DNA of 64,000 nucleotides from an uncultured Collinsella sp. (GCA_900544135.1 UQTU01000010.1:1-64000); one strand, 5' to 3'; counted from the first letter of the stretch, positions 8,967-17,298 are shown. Notes: generated by a model not told the origin, from the sequence alone. Made by a program: numbers and translations.

Positions 8967-10609
8967 TGGCTCGGTTGGATAGGGGCCCGGTGTCGGGCGC
9001 TGCGTGCGGCCCGGATATGCCGGCGATTGAGGTGCGGAGCCTGAGCTTTGCCTACCCCGATGCTGATGCTGCGGTGCTCGAGGGGCTCGACTGGTCTGTT
9101 CCCCAAGGTGCATTTGCGCTGCTTGTTGGCGGTACCGGATCGGGTAAGTCGACGCTGCTGTCGCTGCTCAAGCCCGAGATCGCTCCGGCGGGCGAGCGCA
9201 CTGGCGAACTGAGCGTGCTGGGCGAGAACGTTGCCGACATGGACGTACGGGCATCGGCGGAGCGCGTGGGCTATGTGTTCCAGGATCCCGAGAACCAGAT
9301 CGTGTGCGAAACCGTGTGGCACGAGATGGCGTTTGGCCTGGAAAACTTGGGGCTAGCGCGTGATGAGATGCGCCGTCGCGTAGCTGAGACCAGCTATTTC
9401 TTTGGGCTGGAAGATTGGCTTCACCGCGATACTGACACGCTTTCGGGCGGTCGCAAACAGTTGCTGTCGTTGGCGGCCGTTCTGACGCTGCGCCCGCGCG
9501 TGCTGCTGCTCGACGAGCCCACGTCTCAGCTTGATCCGGTTGCGGAGAAGAATTTCCTGCACGCGCTGTTTCGTGTGAATCGCGAGCTGGGCTGCACGGT
9601 TGTTGTGGCGACGCATCAGCCGCGCCCAATGCTCGAATACGCGACGTGTGCGTACCGGATTGAGGACGGTCGCGTGCGCGAGGTGGCGGATATGGCTTCT
9701 TTGGGACGCCGAGAATCGCTGTTTTCCGATGACATGTTGGGGTGGGGTGCCATCCGATGTGCAAATAAAGGAGTATTCAGCAGGTGTGAGGACAATTTGG
9801 GCTCTCTGGAGCCGCCCGGGGACGTATCGAGCGCGAAAAAAAGTTCGGAATTGGACAAATCGTCCGAATTTGTGGCGCAAACGTCGCTCGAGAACGGCTC
9901 GGAAGCCTTCCCGCGCACGGATGGAAGCAGAATACTCCAAAAAATGCACGCTGGGTCGGCTACCACCCTGTCGGAAGGCTGGTTTCGCTACGACCGCGTG
10001 TCCGGTTGGGTGCTGCGCGGGCTCGATGTGACGTTTTCAGCCGGCGCGGTGCATGCGATCGTGGGCGGAAACGGCTGCGGCAAGTCGACAATGCTTTCGG
10101 TGCTAGCCAAGACGGTCAAGTTGCAGCGTGGGCATATGGAGCGCGGGGCGGCCTCGGCGGCACTGCTGCCTCAGAATCCCAAGGCGTTGCTGGTTGCCGA
10201 GACGGTGCGCGACGAGCTGATGGAATGGGCTTCGACCTGCGGATATGACGAGGCTGTGGCGCGGGAGCGCGCGGCGAGCCTGGGGCTGTCGGGCCTGGAT
10301 GGGCGCCACCCGTACGATCTTTCGGGCGGACAGCGTCAACTGCTTGCATTGGCAAAACTGCTGCTGATTGGCCCCGAACTGCTATTGCTCGATGAGCCCA
10401 CCAAGGGCTTGGACTTGGCTAGCCGTCGCATCATCGCCCGCGCCTTGCGTGACCATGCGGAGGCTGGCGGTACCGTCATCATGGCCACGCACGATCTGGA
10501 TTTTGCCGAGCAGGTTGCCGATGACATTGCCATGATGTTTGACGGTGAGATTGCCTGCATGGAGCCGCCGGCCGACTTCTTTGCCGACAACGTGTTTTAT
10601 AGGGCGTGA
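8966..10609 (+). CDS. ECF transporter fused double ATPase (A1-A2)
   Basis: Both ECF ATPases in one 547-residue chain; they power vitamin or metal import through ecfT and the S component. Domain 1 has Walker A GGTGSGKST (about 55-63), signature LSGGRKQLL (about 159) and Walker B LLLLDEPTS (about 180). Domain 2 has Walker A GGNGCGKST (about 367-375), signature LSGGQRQLL (about 452) and LLLLDEPTKG (about 472). Both sets look intact. The linker, residues 266-328, is Ser/Glu-rich and unlike an ATPase; it coincides with a 189-bp inverted-repeat element (9760-9948) inserted without breaking the frame. Fused EcfA proteins are known, but this origin of the linker is unusual. Confidence 0.9.
   Translation: MARLDRGPVSGAACGPDMPAIEVRSLSFAYPDADAAVLEGLDWSVPQGAFALLVGGTGSGKSTLLSLLKPEIAPAGERTGELSVLGENVADMDVRASAERVGYVFQDPENQIVCETVWHEMAFGLENLGLARDEMRRRVAETSYFFGLEDWLHRDTDTLSGGRKQLLSLAAVLTLRPRVLLLDEPTSQLDPVAEKNFLHALFRVNRELGCTVVVATHQPRPMLEYATCAYRIEDGRVREVADMASLGRRESLFSDDMLGWGAIRCANKGVFSRCEDNLGSLEPPGDVSSAKKSSELDKSSEFVAQTSLENGSEAFPRTDGSRILQKMHAGSATTLSEGWFRYDRVSGWVLRGLDVTFSAGAVHAIVGGNGCGKSTMLSVLAKTVKLQRGHMERGAASAALLPQNPKALLVAETVRDELMEWASTCGYDEAVARERAASLGLSGLDGRHPYDLSGGQRQLLALAKLLLIGPELLLLDEPTKGLDLASRRIIARALRDHAEAGGTVIMATHDLDFAEQVADDIAMMFDGEIACMEPPADFFADNVFYRA
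9760..9948. repeat. Inverted-repeat element R3 inside the ECF ATPase gene
   Basis: The ends are TGCA, an A/T tract, then GGAGTATTC and GC (9760-9781), mirrored at 9927-9948. The nine-base core GGAGTATTC is perfect, with about 17 of 22 positions matching overall. The unit is 189 bp, exactly 63 codons, has no in-frame stop, and covers precisely the non-ATPase linker. It is more AT-rich than the flanking ATPase code and holds a smaller internal dyad, TTCGGA...TCCGAA. Confidence 0.55.
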
Positions 10610-10613
10610 TGGG

Positions 10614-11327
10614 ATGACGGATTATCGCGTCGCGCGCCTACTCGCAAAACTGGAGATCCCGCTGCTGCTGGCGGTGCCAGCGGTGATGGCTGCGGCGTTG
10701 CTAGCGGGCGTTGAGCAGGCGGCGCTCGCCATGCTTGTCGTGGTGGCGCTGGTGCTTGCGCTGTTCTTCGCGGGTTACGAGACGTCGCGACCGGGCCTTC
10801 GCCAGATTATGCCCACGCTGGTATTGGCGGCGCTGGCCGCGGCGGGCCGCATCTTGTTCGGCCCCATTCCCGACTTTAAACCCGTGAGCGCCATCGCTAT
10901 TATCGCGGGGGCGACGTTGGGCCGACGCAACGGCTTCATGGTCGGTGCGCTGGCGGCGCTGACCAGCAATTTCTTTTTTGGGCAGGGCATGTGGACGCCG
11001 TGGCAGATGTATGCCTGGGGTCTGGTTGGCTATGTTGGCGGCGCGCTGGCGCATGCGGGCGCTTTTGATCGCGCCGATGGCACCGTGCGCATGCCGGCGC
11101 TGCTGACCTACGGCTTTGCGTCGGGCCTGCTCTATGGAGTTGTAATCAACGCCTACGACATCATCGGCTTTGTGCAGCCGCTCACGTGGGCGGGCGCCAT
11201 GGCGCGTCTTGTCACGGCGGTGCCGTTCGATATCACGCACGGTCTCGCGACCTGTGTGTTTTTGGCCGCCCTGTACAAGCCCTGGTGCCGCCGCATCAAC
11301 CGTGTTGTCGTGAAATACGGACTGTAG
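10614..11327 (+). CDS. ECF transporter S component (substrate unknown)
   Basis: Integral membrane substrate-binding subunit of the ECF importer, 237 residues with about six hydrophobic segments. It contains the stretch GRILFGPIPDFKPVSAI and a GATLGRRNGFMVGAL loop, typical of one S-component family. The start is taken at 10614, five bases after the ATPase stop, because upstream in-frame codons overlap the ATPase gene. I cannot assign the vitamin from sequence; cobalamin and other B vitamins are candidates by family resemblance only. With the T and A genes it makes a complete, dedicated ECF operon. Confidence 0.8.
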   Translation: MTDYRVARLLAKLEIPLLLAVPAVMAAALLAGVEQAALAMLVVVALVLALFFAGYETSRPGLRQIMPTLVLAALAAAGRILFGPIPDFKPVSAIAIIAGATLGRRNGFMVGALAALTSNFFFGQGMWTPWQMYAWGLVGYVGGALAHAGAFDRADGTVRMPALLTYGFASGLLYGVVINAYDIIGFVQPLTWAGAMARLVTAVPFDITHGLATCVFLAALYKPWCRRINRVVVKYGL

Positions 11328-11371
11328 GGCAGGTTGTGCTGGAGCAAGAACCAATACTGCTGCGGTGCCAT

Positions 11372-11529
11372 TTCAAAACTATGCCGGTTTACGGGGCCAG
11401 ATTGGCATAGGCCGACCATACCGTCATTTTTCGAAAATAGGCGAGCCGTCTACCTGCGGTTTTATTTTTCCCAAGCTGCGTATGGTTGGGGGCTCGCGAT
11501 TCAGCCCCGTAAACCGGCATAGTTTTGAA
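11372..11529. repeat. Inverted-repeat element R4, copy 1
   Basis: 158 bp with 26-bp perfect terminal inverted repeats reading inward TTCAAAACTATGCCGGTTTA then CGGGGC (11372-11397 and 11504-11529). A second copy lies at 39877-40032. Inside are a CTACCTGCGGTTTTATTTTT run and a TATGGTTGGGG segment. With R5 it fills the 526-bp gap after the ECF operon. Confidence 0.8.
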
Positions 11530-11615
11530 GCGGGCCGACTCATATGACGGTCGCCGCGGGCCCTAGGAGCCAAAATGATCCGTTTCCTCCGTCCCTAAGG
11601 GGTCGTTGGGGGGGT

Positions 11616-11783
11616 GCTCGCCACGAAACCGGGCCATCTACTACGTTTGACCCGATACCTCCAACCATACCCGCGTTTTATTAAAAACCGCAGGCTTTCT
11701 ACCTGCGGTTTTCTTTTTGCGCTGCTCGTTGTGGTTGAGGGTGGTGGCTTAAACGTAGTAGATGGGCGCGTTTCGTGGCGGGC
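11616..11783. repeat. Inverted-repeat element R5, copy 1
   Basis: 168 bp with 33-bp inverted ends (11616-11648 and 11751-11783) carrying CATCTACTACGTTT and CCACGAAACC; four mismatches between arms. It contains a terminator-like hairpin (AAACCGCAGG at 11685-11694, complement at 11702-11711) followed by TCTTTTT. A second copy lies at 39623-39789. Confidence 0.8.
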
Positions 11784-11853
11784 GGATCATGCGGATGCCC
11801 CCACGAGACCCAAAAATGGTCCGCCTTCCTTCGTCCCCGGGGAATCGTTGGGG

Positions 11854-12672
11854 CTAGAGCTCCAGCGTGAGAGTGACAGGGCAGTGGTCGCTGCCAAAGA
11901 TGTCGCCGCGGATGCCGGTGTCGCGCACGTTGCCGGCGATTGAATTGCTTACCAGGAAGTAGTCGATGCGCCAGCCGGCGTTGTTCTTGCGTGCATTAAA
12001 ACGGTAGCTCCACCAGCTGTAGACGCCCTCGACGTCGGGGTTTGCCGCGCGCCAGGTATCGGTGAAGCCGGCGTTGAGCAGCTCGGTAAACTTGCCGCGT
12101 TCCTCGTCCGAAAAGCCTGCGTTGCCGCGGTTGGATTTGGGGTTCTTGAGGTCGATCTCCTCGTGCGCCACGTTAAAGTCACCGCAGGTTACGACGGGTT
12201 TGCCGGTCTCGCGCTCGAGTGCGCTCAGAAAGCCGCGATAGGCGTCGTCCCAGGCCATGCGCACGTCGATGCGGGCGAGCTCGTTTTGCGCGTTGGGCGT
12301 GTAGACATCCACAAACCAAAACTTGTCAAACTCGAGTGCGCAGACGCGGCCCTCGGTCGCGGCTTGGGCGACGAGCTCGGCTGCATCGCCCTTGCCGGCG
12401 TAAGGCAGCAGCGCGTCGGCGTGCAACACGCGCAGCGGTTCCTGGCGGCTAAAGACCGCGGTGCCCGAATAGCCCTTGCGCTCGGCGTAGCTCCAGGTTT
12501 GGTGGTAGCCGGGCATGTCGATATCGACTTGGCCTTCCTGCAGCTTGGTTTCCTGCAGCGCCAGGATGTCGACGTCGAGTTCCTGCGCGATTTGGATAAA
12601 GCTCGGGTCTTTTTTGAGCACGGCGCGCAGGCCGTTAACGTTCCAAGAGGCAAACGTGTAAGTCTGAGGCAT
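11854..12672 (-). CDS. xth: Exodeoxyribonuclease III
   Basis: AP endonuclease / 3'-5' exonuclease for base-excision repair in the cytoplasm. The 272-residue protein shows the family motifs in order: SWNVNGLRA, LQETKL with the metal-ligand Glu, GDFNVAHEEIDL, and the C-terminal SDHCPV with the catalytic His. The length is normal. It is read toward the R4/R5 repeat region. The sirtuin gene is divergent, 113 bp away. The ATG follows an AAAGGACACC-type site. Confidence 0.94.
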   Translation of the reverse strand: MPQTYTFASWNVNGLRAVLKKDPSFIQIAQELDVDILALQETKLQEGQVDIDMPGYHQTWSYAERKGYSGTAVFSRQEPLRVLHADALLPYAGKGDAAELVAQAATEGRVCALEFDKFWFVDVYTPNAQNELARIDVRMAWDDAYRGFLSALERETGKPVVTCGDFNVAHEEIDLKNPKSNRGNAGFSDEERGKFTELLNAGFTDTWRAANPDVEGVYSWWSYRFNARKNNAGWRIDYFLVSNSIAGNVRDTGIRGDIFGSDHCPVTLTLEL

Positions 12673-12785
12673 GGTGTCCTTTCGACGGGGTTGGCAGGCT
12701 TAAGATTAGCGCAACACGAGCGGGGCGGAGTCCGCGAGCGACGGCGCAAACGCCGCCGCCCCGGTGGCAAGGACGGTGGACACAC

Positions 12786-13538
12786 ATGACGCAGGCAATA
12801 TCGGATCCCAGATGGGCCTCCGTTGCGCTGGCGGAGCTGTTCGGCACCCACAAGCGCGTGGTCTTCTTTGGCGGCGCGGGCGTTTCCACGGCGAGTGGCA
12901 TCCCCGATTTCCGCAGCGTGGACGGCCTATATCACCAACAGTTTGTCTACCCGCCCGAGACCATGCTCTCGCATAGCTTTTACGAGGTGCACCCGGCCGA
13001 GTTCTTCGACTTCTACCGCACCAAGATGATCGCGCTTGGCGCCAAGCCCAACCGCTGCCACACCAAGCTGGCCGAGCTGGAGCGCGCCGGCAAGCTAAAT
13101 GCCGTGGTGACGCAAAATATCGACGGCCTGCATCAGATGGCCGGCTCGCAGCGCGTGTTCGAGCTGCACGGATCGGTCCATCGCAACATTTGCCAGTCGT
13201 GCGGAGCGGTCTATAGCGCCGAGTGGATTTGCTCGCGCGAGCACGAGGACGCCGCGGGCGTGCCCGTGTGTCCTGCGTGCGGCGGCCGCATCAAGCCCGA
13301 CGTAGTGCTCTACGAGGAGCCGCTCGACGAGCATGTGCTGACCGGCGCCGTTGCCGCCATTGCCGCGGCCGATGCCCTCATTGTGGGCGGGACCTCGCTC
13401 GTGGTGTATCCGGCGGCGGGCCTTACGCGTTACTTTACCGGCGATACGCTGGCCATTTGCAATCTTGCTCCCACCGATCAGGATGCAAATGCCGACCTGC
13501 TGATTTCTTGCGACATCGCGGCCGCGTTTGCGTTCTAG
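12786..13538 (+). CDS. cobB: NAD-dependent protein deacylase (sirtuin)
   Basis: SIR2-family enzyme that removes acyl groups from protein lysines using NAD+, a cytoplasmic regulator of metabolic enzymes. Visible motifs are GAGVSTASGIPDFRS (NAD loop, about 30-44), TQNIDGLH, the catalytic His in ELHGS near 121, and four Cys zinc ligands in two CxxC pairs (CQSC and CPAC). 250 residues is typical. It is followed after about 95 bp by folP-folK; a GC hairpin at 13584-13611 may terminate it. Confidence 0.92.
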   Translation: MTQAISDPRWASVALAELFGTHKRVVFFGGAGVSTASGIPDFRSVDGLYHQQFVYPPETMLSHSFYEVHPAEFFDFYRTKMIALGAKPNRCHTKLAELERAGKLNAVVTQNIDGLHQMAGSQRVFELHGSVHRNICQSCGAVYSAEWICSREHEDAAGVPVCPACGGRIKPDVVLYEEPLDEHVLTGAVAAIAAADALIVGGTSLVVYPAAGLTRYFTGDTLAICNLAPTDQDANADLLISCDIAAAFAF

Positions 13539-13552
13539 CCCGCGCGCGCGGA

Positions 13553-13611
13553 TACAATAGAAAGACTGGGTGCAAAGCGACCCCGCCGCCAGCTCCCCAA
13601 GCTCGGCGGCG
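13553..13611 (+). promoter_or_regulatory. Candidate folP-folK promoter/leader hairpin
   Basis: TACAAT at 13553-13558 could be a -10 box. A GC-rich stem CGCCGCC/GGCGGCG with an inner AGCT pairing (13584-13611) lies between it and the AGGAGG ribosome site. The hairpin could equally be the cobB terminator. Confidence 0.35.
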
Positions 13612-13633
13612 TGGGCATTTTAGGAGGATGTTC

Positions 13634-15361
13634 ATGGCGAACGACAGCAAGACATGGCGGTGCGGAAAGTACGAGCTCAGCTTTGACCGTCCGCGCATCA
13701 TGGGCGTCCTCAACGTGACGCCCGATTCGTTTAGCGATGGCGGGGAGCACTTCGACCCGGATGCCGCCATCGAGTACGGCCTGGCGATGCTCGACGCCGG
13801 CGCCGACATCATCGACGTGGGCGGCGAGTCCACGCGCCCCGGCTTTACCCCGGTCAACCCCGACGAGGAGGCTCGCCGCGTGCTGCCCGTGGTGCGCGCG
13901 CTGGCCAAGGAGGGCGCCATCGTCTCGATCGACACGCGTCATGTGGCGGTTGCCAAGGCGGCCGTGCGCTGCGGCGCCTCGATCGTCAACGACGTGACCG
14001 GCTTCACCGATCCCAAGATGGTCGAGTTTGTCGCGACGAGCACCTGCGGCGTTATCGTGATGCACGCCGGCGAGGTCGCGGCACCCACGCGCACGCATGC
14101 AACGGTGCAGCTCGATACCTCTGCTGCGGCGTTTGTTGCCGAGAAGGCACGCGAGGCGGCCGCCGAGGCTGCGCGCGAGGCCGAGAAGCCTGCCCGCCGT
14201 CGCCGTGGCAAGTTGCTGGGCGAGCCCAAGACGGAGGCCAAGCTGCCAGGCGGCGTGGTGCAGCCCTCGTTGCCGTTTGGCGATCCGGAGCCCGCGCCCG
14301 AGCCCACGGACGAGCAGAAGCAGGAGGCACCGGCCGCCGAAGAGGCCGCCCCTGTCTCCGAGGCCGCCGCGACCCCTGAGTCCGCGCCGGAGCCCAATGA
14401 CCGCCTGGCAGCCATGATGCGCCGTAGCGCCCGCCGCGAGGAGGCCTACGTGCCCACCTCGCAGCTCCGCCGCTTCACCCTGCCCGATTCGGCGCCCATC
14501 ATGCGCCGCGTCATGGGCTTTCTGTCCGACCAGGCCCGCACGCTCATCCATGCCGGCGTGTCGCGCGACCGCATCTGCATCGATCCTGGCCCGGGCTTTG
14601 GTAAGTCGGCTAACGAAGACATCGTCATCCAGCGCGAGACTGCCAAGATGGCGTCGCTGGGCTATCCGCTCATGTGCGCCGTGTCGCGCAAGCGCTTTGT
14701 GGGCGCCGTCTCGGGCGTGACCGAGGCCGCCGAGCGCGATGCCGCCACGTTTGGCGTGTGCCTGGGCGCCATCCAGGCCGGTGCCAACATCGTGCGCGTG
14801 CACGACGCCGCGGGTTTTGCGCAGTTCCTGAACGGTTACTGGGCGGTTGCCAAGCCGCAGCCGCGCCGCGCGTTTGTGGCTGTGGGCTCCAACCTGGGGC
14901 ATCGCTGCGACAACATCCGCGCCGCACGTGAGATGATCGCCGAGATTCCACTTACCTGCGTGTCTAACTCCTCCAAGATTTACGAGAGCGAGCCGGCCTA
15001 CGAGACGCGCCAGGACGCGTTTGCCAACGCCGTCATCGAGATCAAGACCGAGCTGGCGCCGCTGGTGCTGCTCGACGAGCTCATGAAGATCGAGGCCGAG
15101 CTTGGGCGCGACCGCTCCAAAAAGGCCAAGGCCAACGGTCCGCGCACCATCGACCTGGACCTGCTGTGGATGGACGGCGAGACCCACGGCGGCAAAAAGC
15201 TGCGCCTGCCGCATCCTCTCATTGGCGAGCGCGACTTTGTGCTGGTGCCGCTCGAGGACCTGATGCACGACCCGGCGCGGTTCTTCCGCTACAACGGTGT
15301 CGAGGTCAAGGAGCCCGAGGACCGCGTGGGCCATATCGTGGGCGAATTGGGGCGTATGTAG
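13634..15361 (+). CDS. folP-folK: Fused dihydropteroate synthase - HPPK with large insert
   Basis: A 575-residue fusion doing two consecutive steps of folate synthesis: pyrophosphorylation of hydroxymethyl-dihydropterin (HPPK) and its condensation with p-aminobenzoate (DHPS). The DHPS motifs MGVLNVTPDSFSDGG and GGESTRPG lie at the N-terminus and IDPGPGFGKS at about 315. The HPPK half starts near 411 (AFVAVGSNLG) and carries RTIDLDLLWM and LPHPLIGERDFVL. Between residues about 146 and 286 the DHPS barrel is interrupted by about 140 residues rich in Ala, Glu, Pro and Arg, of no recognised domain, just after the MHAGE loop (normally MHMRG). The start at 13634 is set by AGGAGG six bases upstream; the earlier ATG at 13628 touches that site. 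Confidence 0.9.
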   Translation: MANDSKTWRCGKYELSFDRPRIMGVLNVTPDSFSDGGEHFDPDAAIEYGLAMLDAGADIIDVGGESTRPGFTPVNPDEEARRVLPVVRALAKEGAIVSIDTRHVAVAKAAVRCGASIVNDVTGFTDPKMVEFVATSTCGVIVMHAGEVAAPTRTHATVQLDTSAAAFVAEKAREAAAEAAREAEKPARRRRGKLLGEPKTEAKLPGGVVQPSLPFGDPEPAPEPTDEQKQEAPAAEEAAPVSEAAATPESAPEPNDRLAAMMRRSARREEAYVPTSQLRRFTLPDSAPIMRRVMGFLSDQARTLIHAGVSRDRICIDPGPGFGKSANEDIVIQRETAKMASLGYPLMCAVSRKRFVGAVSGVTEAAERDAATFGVCLGAIQAGANIVRVHDAAGFAQFLNGYWAVAKPQPRRAFVAVGSNLGHRCDNIRAAREMIAEIPLTCVSNSSKIYESEPAYETRQDAFANAVIEIKTELAPLVLLDELMKIEAELGRDRSKKAKANGPRTIDLDLLWMDGETHGGKKLRLPHPLIGERDFVLVPLEDLMHDPARFFRYNGVEVKEPEDRVGHIVGELGRM

Positions 15362-16063
15362 ATGATCGAGATGAATGCTGTTGTCGCCGGTACCGAGCTT
15401 GACGCCGCGCGCAACGCGGGCCGCGAGGGTGCGTCCGCGGGCTGGTGCGCATGGAGCGCGGGCGATGCCTCGCTGACGTTTTCGCTGGTCGTGCGTCCGG
15501 ATGTGAACATGCATGCCTTCCACGGCCTGCCGTTTGTGGCTGCGATGGGCATGATGGACGCGCTCGTGGGCACGGCTTCGACGCCGGGGTTGGGCCTTGC
15601 CGGTAAGGTGGGTATCCAGTGGCCGAGCGACATTGTGTGCGGCGCGCCCGCGTTTGAGACGTCGTTCGCGCGCGTCGCCGTCAACGGTGGTGCCGGTGCT
15701 GCGGGCATGTTCGGTGCCGTGACGGTGGATATTGAGCGTTCGGCGCTGGGCGAGCTTGGTGTGGACGTGGCTGACGAAGCGCTGGTCGAGACGCTGGCCG
15801 CCGCCATGCTGGCCCGCGTGGACGCCTGGGCGGTTGTTGCCAACACGCCGCAGGGCGCCGCAGGGCCGCTGGCTCCCGTGCTGGGCGAGTACTTCGACAT
15901 GGTGCCGCTGCTGGGCCGCCAAGTTGCGGCGGTGTCGCCCAACGGTTTGCCGCTTGCGGTCGGTGTGTTTGCGGGCCTGGACATCTGGGGTCGTGCGACC
16001 ATCAAGACCGATGCCGGCGAGCAAGAGTTTCCGCCCGAGGCCGTACGGATTCGCGGGCTGTAA
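15362..16063 (+). CDS. Biotin protein ligase-like protein (divergent)
   Basis: Resembles biotin-[acetyl-CoA-carboxylase] ligases of the BPL/LplA/LipB fold: FSLVVRP, the IQWPSDIV segment (family KWPNDI), and a C-terminal LDIWGRATIKTDAG-type barrel. At 233 residues it lacks the usual N-terminal part. The nucleotide/biotin loop GRGRRGR is replaced by AGREGASAG, and Lys of KWPND is Gln, so activity is doubtful. The ATG immediately follows the folP-folK stop, indicating one transcript. The convergent neighbour is coaX, a frequent partner of birA in bacteria, which supports the family call. A degenerate ligase or another acyl-ligase-fold protein is possible. Confidence 0.6.
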   Translation: MIEMNAVVAGTELDAARNAGREGASAGWCAWSAGDASLTFSLVVRPDVNMHAFHGLPFVAAMGMMDALVGTASTPGLGLAGKVGIQWPSDIVCGAPAFETSFARVAVNGGAGAAGMFGAVTVDIERSALGELGVDVADEALVETLAAAMLARVDAWAVVANTPQGAAGPLAPVLGEYFDMVPLLGRQVAAVSPNGLPLAVGVFAGLDIWGRATIKTDAGEQEFPPEAVRIRGL

Positions 16064-16101
16064 CGCGAGGCGCCAGCGCTCAAAGACAACGATGACAACA
16101 A

Positions 16102-16131
16102 GACCCTCCTCGGCCTGTGCCGGGGAGGGCT
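16102..16131. terminator. Hairpin between convergent genes
   Basis: CCCTCCTCGGC pairs with GCCGGGGAGGG around CTGT between the biotin-ligase-like gene and coaX. It lacks a strong T run, so it is a probable but imperfect bidirectional terminator. Confidence 0.45.
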
Positions 16132-16212
16132 TCGCCTATCTGAGGAATAGGCTTGGCGAACGTTTGCGGGGGGGGGCTGTGGCATCGGGTGTGCTCGACT
16201 TAGGTCCCTATC

Positions 16213-16986
16213 CTACCCCTGCTTCTGCATGCGGCGGTAGATTTCGCAGATACCCTTGATGGTGAGCTGTCCGTCGACCACGTCGAAGGCGTCGGTCGAA
16301 TCGGCGACGATGCTGGCGAGGCCGCCCGTGGCTATAACGGTGGCGTCCTCGCGCCCCAGCTCGCGCTTCATGCGCGCGACCAGGCCCTCGGCCATGGCGG
16401 CGGCGCCCGTCACGGCGCCCACCTTGATGCACTCCTCGGTATCGCGGCCGATGGCATGCTCGGGCGCCTCGAGCGGCACGCTGGCGAGCTTGGCGGCTCG
16501 GGCGGCGAGCGCGTCCATCGAAATGCGGATGCCCGGCGCAATCGCTCCACCAATGTAATAACCGTCCTCATCGATGACGTCGATATTGGTCGCGGTGCCA
16601 AAGTCCACCACGATTGCCGGCGCGCCGTAGAAGGTCTCGGCCGCAACGGCGTTAGCGACGCGATCGGCGCCTACGGCCTGGGGACGCGCCGCGCGCAGCT
16701 TGGTCACCGCGGCCGTCTGCGGCCCGATAACGATGGCGTCCGCGGCAATGCGGTCGGCCACGGCGTGCCACTCGCGCGAGAGCTGCGGCACCACGCCGGC
16801 GAAGGCGATCGCGTCGACCGCGTCGAGCGAGAGGCCGTACATCTTAAAGAAGCCCATCAGGCGCACATGGATCTCGTCGGCGGTATAGGAGCGGTCGGTG
16901 GGCATGCGCCACGACTGCACCAGCTCGTCTCCGTCAAACAGGCCCATGGCCGTCTGCGTGTTTCCCATATCGATAGCGAGCAGCAT
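16213..16986 (-). CDS. coaX: Type III pantothenate kinase
   Basis: First committed enzyme of coenzyme A synthesis, phosphorylating pantothenate; type III enzymes belong to the ASKHA kinase superfamily. The phosphate motif DMGNTQTAMGLFDG lies at the N-terminus, GADRVANA in the middle and VVDFGTATNIDVI follows, all typical. I choose the ATG at 16986 (257 residues) because GGGAGT precedes it by five bases; the in-frame ATG at 17007 has no site. It converges on the biotin-ligase-like gene. Confidence 0.92.
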   Translation of the reverse strand: MLLAIDMGNTQTAMGLFDGDELVQSWRMPTDRSYTADEIHVRLMGFFKMYGLSLDAVDAIAFAGVVPQLSREWHAVADRIAADAIVIGPQTAAVTKLRAARPQAVGADRVANAVAAETFYGAPAIVVDFGTATNIDVIDEDGYYIGGAIAPGIRISMDALAARAAKLASVPLEAPEHAIGRDTEECIKVGAVTGAAAMAEGLVARMKRELGREDATVIATGGLASIVADSTDAFDVVDGQLTIKGICEIYRRMQKQG

Positions 16987-17183
16987 GTCTACTCCCGGTG
17001 TTGGCATAAAAGGACGCGCACCATTGTATACGCGCCGTCGACGGCGCTCGGCCGCGATTCGTTTACGGTGATAGGGGCTGAGGGGTTTTAAATATGAAGG
17101 AATTATGCTCTACGAGATTTTCCTTGCCGTTTACCGAACTCCCGTGTAATATTCTTTCTTGCGCACATGAGGCGCCCAGACAT

Positions 17184-17260
17184 TGCGGGGTGGAGCAGTC
17201 TGGTAGCTCGCCGGGCTCATAACCCGGAGGTCGTAGGTTCAAATCCTGCCCCCGCGACCA
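17184..17260 (+). tRNA. Initiator tRNA-fMet (CAT)
   Basis: A 77-nt cloverleaf with an encoded CCA end. Acceptor arms TGCGGGG/CCCCGCG, anticodon loop CTCATAA, variable AGGTC, T loop TTCAAAT. The initiator hallmarks are present: three G-C pairs at the bottom of the anticodon stem (GGG/CCC), an A-U pair at 11-24 of the D stem, and a weak T-G contact at 1-72 instead of a Watson-Crick pair. Confidence 0.96.
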
Positions 17261-17269
17261 AGAACTTGC

Positions 17270-17298
17270 AGCTCGTCGGCCTAGCCGGCGAGCTTTTT
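17270..17298 (+). terminator. tRNA-fMet terminator
   Basis: AGCTCGTCGGC pairs with GCCGGCGAGCT around CTA, followed by TTTTTTG, ten bases after the tRNA 3' end. A clear rho-independent terminator. Confidence 0.88.

Noticed and set aside
13535..16024. An 829-codon minus-strand open frame opposite folP-folK
   Set aside because: It mirrors conserved folate-enzyme sequence and shows only Arg/His-rich shadow composition.
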